Shown here: positions 51,476-59,366 of the stretch, piece by piece | Layout: the number at the start of each line of letters is the position of its first letter | Numbering within the stretch: the stretch's first letter is position 1 | Assembly (NCBI RefSeq): GCF_039994875.1 | Contig: NZ_CP121196.1 | Location: 3,100,001-3,164,000, forward strand | DNA: 64,000 nt | Source of the DNA: Telmatobacter sp. DSM 110680 | GTDB taxonomy: Bacteria; Acidobacteriota; Terriglobia; Terriglobales; Acidobacteriaceae | Reading direction: 5' to 3' | Translations under genes and position numbers: made by a program | Notes under the pieces: generated by a model | What the model was told of the DNA's origin: nothing | Database searches by the model: none | The model's input: only the letters and a program-made list of their open reading frames with translations

Positions 51476-53029
51476 TCAAGGTATTTCGCAAACGGTAAGG
51501 CTGTCATTGTGCCAAGGGCAAGCCAATCCCCTGGGCTGCGGATATGAAACGATTACCCATCCCACTCCGAGTTTCGCTTTTAGGCGTTCAAAGTCTTCGA
51601 GTTGGAATCTCTGCCATCCAGCGGTGGCATTTACCTGCATTTCCCAGGCTGGTCCAAGCTCGGGCACCTGGGTTACGAGCGATGGGTCTTTGATCATGTC
51701 GGCGAGTTGACTGCGCTCGGCGATTGCCCTGAAGCTGTGATAATCCTCGCCTGGTGCCGCAAGATAATTGGGGTCCATGGCGAAGTACGCATTGGTCGGA
51801 GTATTGGCACGAATCCAATCAAATGACTGCAGCCATGGATTGCTTGACGGTATGCCGGGTAGCTCCAGGTGGTCGGTGCCTGGGTACAGCGCAACCTGCG
51901 AAACAAACATGCCGGTGTTGGTGACGATAAGGAAGGCGGCCCAGCGCCAGGCGTTGGTTTTAAGCAAGTACTTACCGAGTAGGCATCCACCTATGAGCGT
52001 CAGGAAGTAGTAAATCAAATGCAGAAAGCGCATGGGCTGCATGGGTGTGAGTCGCTCCAGGGCTGGGGACTTCAACACGATCATGGCTACCGCTTGCTGG
52101 AAGAGGCCGTAAGAAAAAACGGCCAAGGTGAAGCGGGCCAGCATTGTTTCACCGCGCTGGCGTGCGATGCGCCACAACAGCCCGAAAAGGATGAGTGGTG
52201 CAAGCGCACCGAGCCATTCGTACCATGTCCAGGTGTAGAGGAAATAGTAGCCGCGTGTTTGGAGTGCTCGGTGCCAGACAGGTGTGGGTGATTCAAACAC
52301 CCAACCGAGCGGGACGGCTGCGACCAGCGAACCACGCAATGACCGCAGCCACGGATGAACTGGTTTGAGCATCGCCATGGCGAGGAAGAAGCAGAAGGAG
52401 ATTCCGAGTGCCGCCATGATCGGATGCAGCAGGAAGGCTAACAACAGCAAGGGAACTGCTTGCCAGTTCCTGCCTGACATGATGCGGGAAACTGCCAACA
52501 GGACGAGCGCGGTAGCAGTGTTGCGCGGGTGCAGATGCTGATCGGCCAGATACAGCGCAGTGCCGGCGACGGGTAGAGTCATCATTGCGGCGGTCAAAGC
52601 TACACCGGCCCATTGCACCCATTGCTCGGCGAACAAGATTCGCGCAATGAGCCAGCAGCCGAGAAGGATGAGGAAGATTGAGACAAACTGAAACAGCAGC
52701 TCCGTGAAAGCTACTGGGATATGCGTGAGGCGAATGAAACCGGCTATGCATTTGTCGAAGACGGTGGCTTGGGATTGGATACGGAAGAAGTCGGAGTCGT
52801 GCGGATAAAGTACGGGGTTGAGATCGGCCTTAACGGCGGTGAGATATACGGCATCGTCTTCCAGGCCGGGGTGATAGCCCATCACCGCCATGGCGAGTAG
52901 CGCGAAGAGAAAGACCAGCAGAATGTTCCGGCCGTGCAGATTCGCTAGATCCTTCAGTTGCTGCTCCTGTTCTTGCTCGTTAATGTATTTTAATTGCGAA
53001 CGACTTGCAGCATCGTCATGGTCAGTCAA
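51476..53029 (-). CDS. Polytopic membrane protein, GT-C-like, paralogue of 49721-51199
   Basis: 517 aa with about 11 membrane helices. Shares with its neighbour 'MGYHPGLEDDAVYLTAVKADLNPVLYPHDSDFF', 'AGTALYLADQHLHPRNTATALVLLAV', 'YFLYTWTWYEWLGALAPLILF' and the C-terminal 'SFDWIRANTPTNAYFAMDP' with 'AIAERSQLADMIKDPS'. The N-terminus has an Asp/Glu/Gln-rich cytoplasmic tail. The 276-base gap downstream of it holds nothing recognisable. Divergent from the GT2 gene by 123 bases. The shared loop acidic residues are in the position of the GT-C catalytic motif, but activity is unproven. Confidence 0.75.
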   Translation of the reverse strand: MTDHDDAASRSQLKYINEQEQEQQLKDLANLHGRNILLVFLFALLAMAVMGYHPGLEDDAVYLTAVKADLNPVLYPHDSDFFRIQSQATVFDKCIAGFIRLTHIPVAFTELLFQFVSIFLILLGCWLIARILFAEQWVQWAGVALTAAMMTLPVAGTALYLADQHLHPRNTATALVLLAVSRIMSGRNWQAVPLLLLAFLLHPIMAALGISFCFFLAMAMLKPVHPWLRSLRGSLVAAVPLGWVFESPTPVWHRALQTRGYYFLYTWTWYEWLGALAPLILFGLLWRIARQRGETMLARFTLAVFSYGLFQQAVAMIVLKSPALERLTPMQPMRFLHLIYYFLTLIGGCLLGKYLLKTNAWRWAAFLIVTNTGMFVSQVALYPGTDHLELPGIPSSNPWLQSFDWIRANTPTNAYFAMDPNYLAAPGEDYHSFRAIAERSQLADMIKDPSLVTQVPELGPAWEMQVNATAGWQRFQLEDFERLKAKLGVGWVIVSYPQPRGLACPWHNDSLTVCEIP

Positions 53030-53152
53030 ACAGCGGATGAAGCAAGGTTCTGCTGCTCTCGTATACTCAAAAGACTGTTGGCAAAGGGTGAAGCGGCGAT
53101 TCGATTCGAATGTTTACCGTGATAGCACATTGTCCGTCTTTACAAATTGAAT

Positions 53153-53992
53153 ATGCAGAGTCTGGTTTCAGAGTCTACCGTCCCATTCAAGATCGATGTG
53201 GATCGCTCATCAAGCATTCATGAGCGGCCGCAGAACCGCCGTCCCGTACTCGTGCGCAAGCTGGCGATGGCAATTCCGACGCTGTGCGAAGCGGACAATA
53301 TTCCGGAATTGCTCTGTCGCGTTCGCGCCGTGCTTAATGCACTCAACTTTGACTACGAGATCCTGATCATCGATGACGATAGTTGCGATGGTACTGCTGA
53401 GATTGTCTCCACACTTGCGCAGGAGGATGAGCGTATTCGGCTGCTGGTCCGCAAGGGGCAGCGGGGTTTGTCGGGCGCGATTCTTCATGGATGGGAAAAT
53501 ACGGATGCCACAATCCTCGGGGTAATGGATGCGGACTTTCAGCATCCGCCGGAGTTGTTGGCCGAACTCGCCAAGGCGATTGCATCGGGTTGCGACCTCG
53601 TGATCGGCAGCCGCTACACGCCCGGTGGCGGATACGGCCGATGGAACGTGATTCGTCGAGTGCTGTCGGCCGCTGCTGTGTGGGTTACTTGGCCAGTTCA
53701 ACGCTTTGGGCTTCGCGCGAAAGATCCTTTGTCGGGATTCTTTTTTGTTCGTCGCGAATGTCTATCAGGAATCGAGTTTCAGCAGTCGGGGTTCAAGCTT
53801 CTGCTTGAAATCCTCGTTCGTGCCCGCCTCTCGTCCGTTCGCGAGATTCCGTTTGCTTTTGGCGAGAGATATCGTGGGGCAAGCAAGGCGAATATCAAGG
53901 TTGCGCTGGAGTATGGCCGCTTGCTTGCGCGTCTATACCGCGACAGATTCGGATTAGGCCGGTCTGTCCCGGTGAGCACGTTTGTGGACTGA
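53153..53992 (+). CDS. Glycosyltransferase family 2, polyprenol-phosphate mannose synthase-like
   Basis: 279 aa, GT-A fold. 'MAIPTLCEADNIPELLCRVRAVL', the nucleotide-binding 'IIDDDSCDGTAEIV', 'GLSGAILHGWE', the metal motif 'VMDADFQHPPELL' and 'GSRYTPGGGYGRWNVIRR' are the signature of dolichyl/polyprenyl-phosphate mannose synthases (DPM1). It has no C-terminal membrane anchor. It would load a sugar onto undecaprenyl phosphate, which GT-C membrane enzymes like the two divergent neighbours use as donor. The ATG at 53153 is taken; a TTG lies two codons upstream. Confidence 0.88.
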   Translation: MQSLVSESTVPFKIDVDRSSSIHERPQNRRPVLVRKLAMAIPTLCEADNIPELLCRVRAVLNALNFDYEILIIDDDSCDGTAEIVSTLAQEDERIRLLVRKGQRGLSGAILHGWENTDATILGVMDADFQHPPELLAELAKAIASGCDLVIGSRYTPGGGYGRWNVIRRVLSAAAVWVTWPVQRFGLRAKDPLSGFFFVRRECLSGIEFQQSGFKLLLEILVRARLSSVREIPFAFGERYRGASKANIKVALEYGRLLARLYRDRFGLGRSVPVSTFVD

Positions 53993-54004
53993 TTAGGCGT
54001 CAAC

Positions 54005-54730
54005 TTACAGCGCGGGGAGTGCCGAGCGCATTATCAGAAATCCAACCACGCCGAGAAAAAAGACCAAGGCCATGCGGATGCCAGGTTCGCGATTCACCTC
54101 GGGGACCAGATCGCTTGCCCCGACGTAAAGCGCTACTCCGGCTGAGACGGGAAGACCATAGGGAAGCCAGCTTGGAACTAATTCAATGATCAAAACGCCG
54201 ATGATGGTGGCGGCCGCAAGCATGACCGCTGAATAGAACGCTGCGGTGCGGCTGCGTCCACTGGCGAGCATCACAGAGGCCATGGTAAAGCCCTCGGGCG
54301 CCTTGTGGAGAAATACGGCCAGAAAGATGAGCCAGCCGAGCGCATTGTTCACTACGAATCCGGAGCCAATCGCAACGCCGTCGAATAGCGCGTGTACGCT
54401 AAGGCCGCCCAGGACTGAGTAGCCCGTTCGGGCGGAAACGAATTCGTGGTGATGTGTCTCTTCGCCATAATGGAAATGAGAGTTAATGGTGTGTTCGAGC
54501 AGGTGCACCGCGCAGTAGCCGACCATGATGAGGATCGGGCCGATTACAGGATTCAGCTTGAGGCTCTCAGGCGTCATCTCGAGCAGAGCGACAGCCATGA
54601 GGAAACCGGCACCCAGGGCAACGAAGTAGCGGAGATAGCGCTCGACGCCGCGGGCTCTCACCAGCACCAAGCCGCCAGCGACGTCAGCAAGCGCGGCCAG
54701 TACACCGAGGGCCACCGAGAGTTTGAGCAT
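54005..54730 (-). CDS. ZIP family metal transporter
   Basis: 241 aa, eight predicted helices. 'GLSVHALFDGVAIGSGF' and 'AVFLHKAPEGFTMASVML' carry the paired His/Asp/Glu metal sites of ZIP transporters (GufA/ZupT group), and a His-rich loop 'HFHYGEETHHHEF' lies between helices 3 and 4. It imports Zn2+ or other divalent cations across the inner membrane. Convergent with the GT2 gene, which ends 13 bases away; 27 bases downstream of ychF on the same strand. Confidence 0.9.
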   Translation of the reverse strand: MLKLSVALGVLAALADVAGGLVLVRARGVERYLRYFVALGAGFLMAVALLEMTPESLKLNPVIGPILIMVGYCAVHLLEHTINSHFHYGEETHHHEFVSARTGYSVLGGLSVHALFDGVAIGSGFVVNNALGWLIFLAVFLHKAPEGFTMASVMLASGRSRTAAFYSAVMLAAATIIGVLIIELVPSWLPYGLPVSAGVALYVGASDLVPEVNREPGIRMALVFFLGVVGFLIMRSALPAL

Positions 54731-54757
54731 TCTTGCTTACCTATCCCTTGCTTAAGC

Positions 54758-55843
54758 TCACCCGCTGTGCCGAATGTGCATGACATCGCCGTCCTGCACC
54801 ACGTACTCCTTGCCCTCAAGACGAAGCGTTCCCAGGGCGCGCGCATTTGCTTCGCTTCCTGCCGCTAAGAGGTTGTCCCAGCGAATGGTTTCGGCCCGGA
54901 TGAAGTGATGTTCGAGATCGGAATGAATCGCGCCAGCCCCCTGCGGTGCTTTCGATCCCGCGGGAATTGTCCACGCGCGACACTCGTCTTCTCCTGCAGT
55001 GAAGAAGCTGATCAGGCCGAGCAATTCATAACTCTTACGGATCAGCCGCACCAGGCCGCTTTCGTGGAGACCATAACTGGACAGAAATTCCGCGGCCTCA
55101 TCCTCATCCATGTCAGCCAGTTCGGCTTCAACTTTGCCGCAGATTGCGGTCGCTCCGGCATTTGGACGCTGGGCCACATCGGTCAGTTTGTAGCGCTCCA
55201 CGGCTGCATCGAGGTCATCGCCGAGGGTCATGCTCTCGCCGATATTAACCACATATAAAACAGGCTTTTGCGAGAGAAACATGAATCCCTTAATGAGCTT
55301 CTTTTCATCCGCTGTCATCTCCAGTTCGCGGATCGGCTGCTCTTTTTCGAGTGCCTCTTTTGAACGCAGAAGGAGGGCTTGTTCTCTCTCGAGTTCGCCG
55401 GTGCGGCCTTTTTTAAGATCCTTCTCAAGTCGCTCAAGCCGCTTTTCCACCTGGGTCAAATCGCTGATCATCAGGTCGAATTCGACATTTTTCACGTCGC
55501 GAAGGGGGTCGATTGGGCCGACGTGGGGAATGGAATCATCCTCGAACGCGCGCAGAACGTGGATCAACGCATCGACGTTGCGCAGGCTTGTGAGGAACGC
55601 GGTTTCCTTCAGCGCTTCCTGACCGATGGCGGCAACATCGACATACTCAACCGTGGCGTGCGTGGTTTTTTTCGGAGAGTAAAGCGCGGAAAGTTTGTCG
55701 AGCCTGTCGTCGGGCACGCGCGCTACGCCGATGTGAGCTTCGCGCGGGTTGGAGTAGCCGCGATCTTCAAGCTTGGCTTTGGTGAGAATCTTGAATAACG
55801 ATGTCTTGCCCACCTGAGGCAGGCCGATAATGCCAGTTTTCAT
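54758..55843 (-). CDS. ychF: Ribosome-binding ATPase YchF
   Basis: 361 aa, the standard length. The P-loop is 'GLPQVGKTS' (OLA1-type ATP-specific rather than GTP), followed by 'YVDVAAIGQEALK', a coiled-coil insertion (about residues 125-180, 'QVEKRLERLEKDLKKG'), and a C-terminal TGS domain ending 'GKEYVVQDGDVMHIRHSG'. It binds ribosomes and 50S subunits and modulates stress responses. The ATG at 55843 starts the family; a TTG eight codons upstream is rejected. Confidence 0.97.
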   Translation of the reverse strand: MKTGIIGLPQVGKTSLFKILTKAKLEDRGYSNPREAHIGVARVPDDRLDKLSALYSPKKTTHATVEYVDVAAIGQEALKETAFLTSLRNVDALIHVLRAFEDDSIPHVGPIDPLRDVKNVEFDLMISDLTQVEKRLERLEKDLKKGRTGELEREQALLLRSKEALEKEQPIRELEMTADEKKLIKGFMFLSQKPVLYVVNIGESMTLGDDLDAAVERYKLTDVAQRPNAGATAICGKVEAELADMDEDEAAEFLSSYGLHESGLVRLIRKSYELLGLISFFTAGEDECRAWTIPAGSKAPQGAGAIHSDLEHHFIRAETIRWDNLLAAGSEANARALGTLRLEGKEYVVQDGDVMHIRHSG

Positions 55844-55912
55844 GTGTTTCCGATGGAGCCCCTGCACGATACTTTGCGCGCTTCAGGACCTCTACGATGA
55901 TACAAGAGTGAA

Positions 55913-55953
55913 ACGCAGGGACTAAGGGCCTAGGGAATAGGGACTAAGGAAAA
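55913..55953. repeat. Purine-rich AGGGA-type spacer repeat, copy 4
   Basis: CGCAGGGACTAAGGGCCTAG followed by GGAATAGGGACTAAGGAAAAGG, with ACTAAGGG/ACTAAGGA repeated. Lies in the gap between ychF and the next gene. Confidence 0.45.
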
Positions 55954-55960
55954 GGTCGGA

Positions 55961-56563
55961 TTAGTTGCGGCGTTTCACAAAACGGAGGGCTGAAAACACA
56001 GCGGAGACCGCTGCGATCTTTGTGTCCACAATTCCAGTAGCGAGGGCGGTTTGCCGCACTTGATTTTCATTTAACGGATGTCCCGGACCCTTGCGATAGA
56101 TAAACCAGATGGGCACTCCCGTCTTGAGTTGACCGGCGGCCTTATGCAGCGCGGCGTCTAAATCTGCTGGCGTATCGACGCGCGCAAGAATCAACTCGCC
56201 CGTGGTTTTCGAGACTTTTTTTGCTTTGGTGAGCGCAACCTTCAAAGAAGAATCATCTACGGGACCGATCACGCGAACCATCGATTCGGGTGTGATTCCT
56301 AGCTTCTTTGCAAGTGTGGGCGGGGGCTTGAGGAGGGTTTCGGCCCACTTTGCTGCGACTACATTGCCGAGTTGGAGCGAGACAGATTCACCTTCGAATT
56401 TGAAACGCAGGCTATCACCATCCGATTGGATGGTCTTCATTTTTGCGAAAGGAATCCGGCGGCGGATCTCTCCTCGCAGAATCAAGTCCGGTGGTTCGAG
56501 CAGCGCCTTTACCTTGCACTCGGCTCCATTCCAGATGCATGTGCATTGAGCTTCGCGTCCCAT
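55961..56563 (-). CDS. DUF3052-like protein
   Basis: 200 aa. The C-terminal ~100 residues ('LILARVDTPADLDAALHKAAGQLKTGVPIWFIYRKGP', 'ENQVRQTALATGIVDTKIAAVSAVFSALRFVKRR') resemble DUF3052. The N-terminal ~85 residues form a separate beta-rich segment with three Cys at the start ('EAQCTCIWNGAECKVKALLEPPDLILRGE') that I do not recognise. The ATG at 56563 has GGAG five bases upstream. Last gene in its direction before a purine-rich repeat. Confidence 0.7.
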   Translation of the reverse strand: MGREAQCTCIWNGAECKVKALLEPPDLILRGEIRRRIPFAKMKTIQSDGDSLRFKFEGESVSLQLGNVVAAKWAETLLKPPPTLAKKLGITPESMVRVIGPVDDSSLKVALTKAKKVSKTTGELILARVDTPADLDAALHKAAGQLKTGVPIWFIYRKGPGHPLNENQVRQTALATGIVDTKIAAVSAVFSALRFVKRRN

Positions 56564-56612
56564 GAAGTCTCCGAAGGGTCGCATCACTAGACTGATTAAT
56601 TCTTACCGCGCA

Positions 56613-57104
56613 TTAGACTCGCGATGACTCCGCGAACGCCACCAGCACTACGGTGGCGATACCGAACAACAGGATCGCTTCTTCTACGTGTTCGCTGCGA
56701 TTGTGGAGCATGTTGAAATGAGCAGTCGTTGGATTCGTACTGTCGGCGGTGTCAATTGCTCCTCCGGCGGCGGCACGATCGCGCTCCATCGCTGGGATGA
56801 TTACATATTGCGAAAACGCTGTGCAGGCCAGCATTACAACCACGAGGACCATCGGCGCCAGGACCGATTTTGGCTTGTAGATGTTCCACGCGGGCGCCAA
56901 CGCCATGAGAGCAAGCAGCACGAGCCCGCAGACTATTCCCATTCCGTGAAGGATGCGCAGCAATTCGCCGACAATCGATCCTGCAGTATGGGTAGCGCCG
57001 GGCAACGAACCAAATGTGACAGCCGCAACAACCGGAAAGAAAATCTCAGCGCCGATCCAGACAATGAGCGCGAGAAAAAGCAGCGTGCGAAGCAGGGTCT
57101 TCAT
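56613..57104 (-). CDS. DUF4149 membrane protein
   Basis: 163 aa, four membrane helices: 'LFLALIVWIGAEIFFPVVAAVTF', 'LHGMGIVCGLVLLALMALA', 'LAPMVLVVVMLACTAFSQYVIIP' and 'EEAILLFGIATVVLVAF', with a final 'FNMLHNRSEHVE' segment holding His residues. This matches the DUF4149 family, of unknown function. The ATG at 57104 is preferred over the frame start at 57209. It lies 49 bases upstream of the DUF3052-like gene and may be co-transcribed with it. Confidence 0.8.
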   Translation of the reverse strand: MKTLLRTLLFLALIVWIGAEIFFPVVAAVTFGSLPGATHTAGSIVGELLRILHGMGIVCGLVLLALMALAPAWNIYKPKSVLAPMVLVVVMLACTAFSQYVIIPAMERDRAAAGGAIDTADSTNPTTAHFNMLHNRSEHVEEAILLFGIATVVLVAFAESSRV

Positions 57105-57206
57105 CTCCGAAGGATACAAGGCGAGGGATGAACAGGGAACAGAAAATGGGAGTGTGCATTGGATCGCGTGACGATTCGAGCCTTTGGTCGGCAGTGACAG
57201 CTTGGA

Positions 57207-57246
57207 CAAAAAGATAGCGCCCGCCGAATTGGGATGGGCGGGCGCT
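57207..57246 (-). terminator. Rho-independent terminator of the ccm cluster
   Basis: Stem AGCGCCCGCC / GGCGGGCGCT (57216-57225 with 57237-57246), perfect over 10 bp, with an 11-base loop, then ATCTTTTTG on the minus strand. It lies 19 bases after the stop at 57265. Confidence 0.85.
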
Positions 57247-57264
57247 GCAGTTCGTAATTGGCGG

Positions 57265-58554
57265 CTAGGACTTGTTTTTCAGTGCTCGCTTCAGCACCGT
57301 TTCCAGTGCGGCTTTTGTTTCCGCATATTCTGCGGGAGTGACGGCGCCGGTCAGCTTTTCGCTCTCCAGCGAGAATAGTTCTTCTTTCAAGACACTCAGG
57401 AGGGCGCCGTTTTTTGAGGCGGCTGAAATCGCTGTCGCGGGGTAGGAATGTGGCGCTGATGTTACGACGCCTGCACCTGGTACTTGTGCGACGGCGCCAA
57501 TCGTTCCCTCAGGCTTGCGCAGGAGAAATGCCGCGGCTGCGGCGAACACGAGGGCGAGTCCACCAAGGATCCACCACTTGTATTTGCTTAGCGGATCGGG
57601 TGTGTTGATGGGTTCTCCTATGCCGCCGCCGGGCTGGCCGTTTCCGGGCGCAGCGGCTGCGGGACCACCAGGACCTGCGGCGCCTTGATCTTCACGCGGC
57701 ATTGAACCGGTGCCTGAGACCTGGAACTCCAATGGCTTACCGGGCGTCGCATTTTTCGCAACGAATGTCTGGATGTTCGGATCCTGGTTGATCGCGGTGA
57801 ACGCGGAGCCGGAGCCAGGCGTAAATGTCATGCTCTTCGGCAGCAGTACGCCTACACTCTGAGTGGCCAGAGATTCTTGCGGACGGAAGGTGAACGAACC
57901 GTTATAGGGCAAGGCATAGCTGATATTGAACTGCGTATCCTTGTCGCCTTCGTCGGGCTGGATTGGAAAGTTAAAGGCGTAGTGTCCCTTGGCTCCGTTT
58001 GGCTGAAGCTTCAGGGTGGTGGGAAGGCTGCCGGTGCTGGGGCGCTGTCCCTGTGCCGATTCGACCACGGCTTCTTCGGGCAGCACGATTTCAAAGCTCT
58101 TCGGGCTCCACTGCGTGCGCGGAGGCATGCTGGTGTTATGCACGAAGTAGCGTTCGATGACATGCAACTGTCCATTTGCAACTTCAAGTTCGAGGACGTC
58201 CGCTTCCACGAAGACGCCATCGACCTTCTGTGCTACGTCGTAGACGGCGACATCAGGTATTGTTCCGCTTTGAGGAGCGTCCGCGAAAAATTCTGCTCCC
58301 TGATGTGTGACCTTCACTAGAGCTGGTGCGTTGCTGGGGCGATTGATTGTGTAGTGCCCACTGGCATCGACTGTAGTGTGGGCCACTTCCGTCATGCCGG
58401 TCATCGGTTCCACCAGCACTACGACGTCACCGGCCGCCGGCTTGCCCGTTGTCTTGTTTGTTACCGTGCCTGTTAACTGTGCGGCCTGGGCCAGTGCGCC
58501 TGCAAAAAGAAGGCAGGTAGTGGCCGCATGTAGAAAAGTTCTTTTCGATCTCAT
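57265..58554 (-). CDS. Exported carboxypeptidase-regulatory-like protein of the ccm cluster
   Basis: 429 aa. Signal peptide 'ATTCLLFAGALAQA', then a CarboxypepD_reg-like beta sandwich (about 25-100, 'GTVTNKTTGKPAAGDVVVLVEP', 'DASGHYTINRPSN'), a middle beta-rich domain, a Gly/Pro/Ala-rich linker and a membrane helix near 330-350 ('WWILGGLALVFAAAAAFLL'), with a cytoplasmic end 'LKEELFSLESEKLTGAVTPAEYAETKAALETVL'. That tail resembles the CcmI/SHOCT-type end found on cytochrome c biogenesis partners. Last gene of the ccmF-H-I unit, 32 bases after it, so likely an accessory factor. Confidence 0.72.
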   Translation of the reverse strand: MRSKRTFLHAATTCLLFAGALAQAAQLTGTVTNKTTGKPAAGDVVVLVEPMTGMTEVAHTTVDASGHYTINRPSNAPALVKVTHQGAEFFADAPQSGTIPDVAVYDVAQKVDGVFVEADVLELEVANGQLHVIERYFVHNTSMPPRTQWSPKSFEIVLPEEAVVESAQGQRPSTGSLPTTLKLQPNGAKGHYAFNFPIQPDEGDKDTQFNISYALPYNGSFTFRPQESLATQSVGVLLPKSMTFTPGSGSAFTAINQDPNIQTFVAKNATPGKPLEFQVSGTGSMPREDQGAAGPGGPAAAAPGNGQPGGGIGEPINTPDPLSKYKWWILGGLALVFAAAAAFLLRKPEGTIGAVAQVPGAGVVTSAPHSYPATAISAASKNGALLSVLKEELFSLESEKLTGAVTPAEYAETKAALETVLKRALKNKS

Positions 58555-58586
58555 GGATTTTCCGCGATTCCTTAGTAGATGTTTTT

Positions 58587-58868
58587 CTATGCTTGTCGTT
58601 CCAAGTGGTCCATCTCGGCCACCAATTGAGCGGTTTCGTTTTCAAGCTGACTGCGCTGCTCCCGGAAATCTTCTTCCGGATATTTTCCAGCGCGATATTC
58701 AAAATTCAAGTCGCGCAGATTTTCGTAAAGCTGTTCTTTGCGCTCTTCGAGATAATCGAGTCGCGTCTTCTGGCGTTGACTTGCAAATGCATTTTCCGGC
58801 CAGAACGTGTAAAGGAACAATGCAATGGCCATCAGGCATCCAAGCGCTAATCCAAGGGTTTCGCTCAT
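58587..58868 (-). CDS. Short CcmI-like protein
   Basis: 93 aa. One N-terminal membrane helix ('LALGCLMAIALFLYTFW') and a long coiled helix 'YLEERKEQLYENLRDLNFEYRAGKYPEEDFREQRSQLENE'. This is the membrane/leucine-zipper part of CcmI, the apocytochrome c chaperone, without its periplasmic TPR domain. Located two bases downstream of ccmH on the same strand, which supports the assignment. Small enough to be missed by annotation. Confidence 0.78.
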   Translation of the reverse strand: MSETLGLALGCLMAIALFLYTFWPENAFASQRQKTRLDYLEERKEQLYENLRDLNFEYRAGKYPEEDFREQRSQLENETAQLVAEMDHLERQA

Positions 58869-58870
58869 TG

Positions 58871-59365
58871 CTAGTAGCCTCCTTCGCTGCCGGTTTCACG
58901 GCGAATGCGGTCGTGGATTGCATCCATTTCGGGGGAACTTACGGGTTGTTGAGCCTCACTTTTGCCGACTGACCAATTGCGAACCAGCAGAATAGTTCCC
59001 AGCAGGGCCGCTGCGAAAACGGCGAAAGGCGCGATCCAGGCCACAAGATCAAAGCCGTGGGTCCGTGGAGCGGCCAGCACAGTGGCGCCATACTTGGCGA
59101 CAAAACTGTCCAGCACTTGCTGGTCTGTCATTCCGGTATTGATGGCGGTGCGCAACTCTGCCAACTGGACCGGCGAGTCGGGACAGCCTACATGGTTGCA
59201 CTCACCAAGAACCTGCCCACATCCGCAACTGCACATCATCTGATGGTTCAACTTGTCGTAGCGAGCACCTGCATCGCTCGCTCCCAAGGAGAAGCAAACG
59301 GCAATTGCAAGTGTTCCAGCCTGCAAGGTTCTTTTCACCACAGTCAAATTCAACGGAGCTGCCAT
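58871..59365 (-). CDS. ccmH: Cytochrome c maturation protein CcmH
   Basis: 164 aa. Signal peptide, then 'MMCSCGCGQVLGECNHVGCPDS': the usual L-R-C-x-x-C-Q motif is replaced by C-S-C-G-C-G with further Cys, giving five cysteines in 17 residues (Cys45, 47, 49, 56, 61). Helix 'LAELRTAINTGMTDQQVLDSFVAKYG' and a membrane helix 'IAPFAVFAAALLGTILLV' follow, as in CcmH/CycL. It reduces apocytochrome cysteines before heme attachment. One base separates it from ccmF, and CcmI-like follows two bases on, so a strongly coupled operon. Confidence 0.86.
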   Translation of the reverse strand: MAAPLNLTVVKRTLQAGTLAIAVCFSLGASDAGARYDKLNHQMMCSCGCGQVLGECNHVGCPDSPVQLAELRTAINTGMTDQQVLDSFVAKYGATVLAAPRTHGFDLVAWIAPFAVFAAALLGTILLVRNWSVGKSEAQQPVSSPEMDAIHDRIRRETGSEGGY

Positions 59366-59366
59366 A

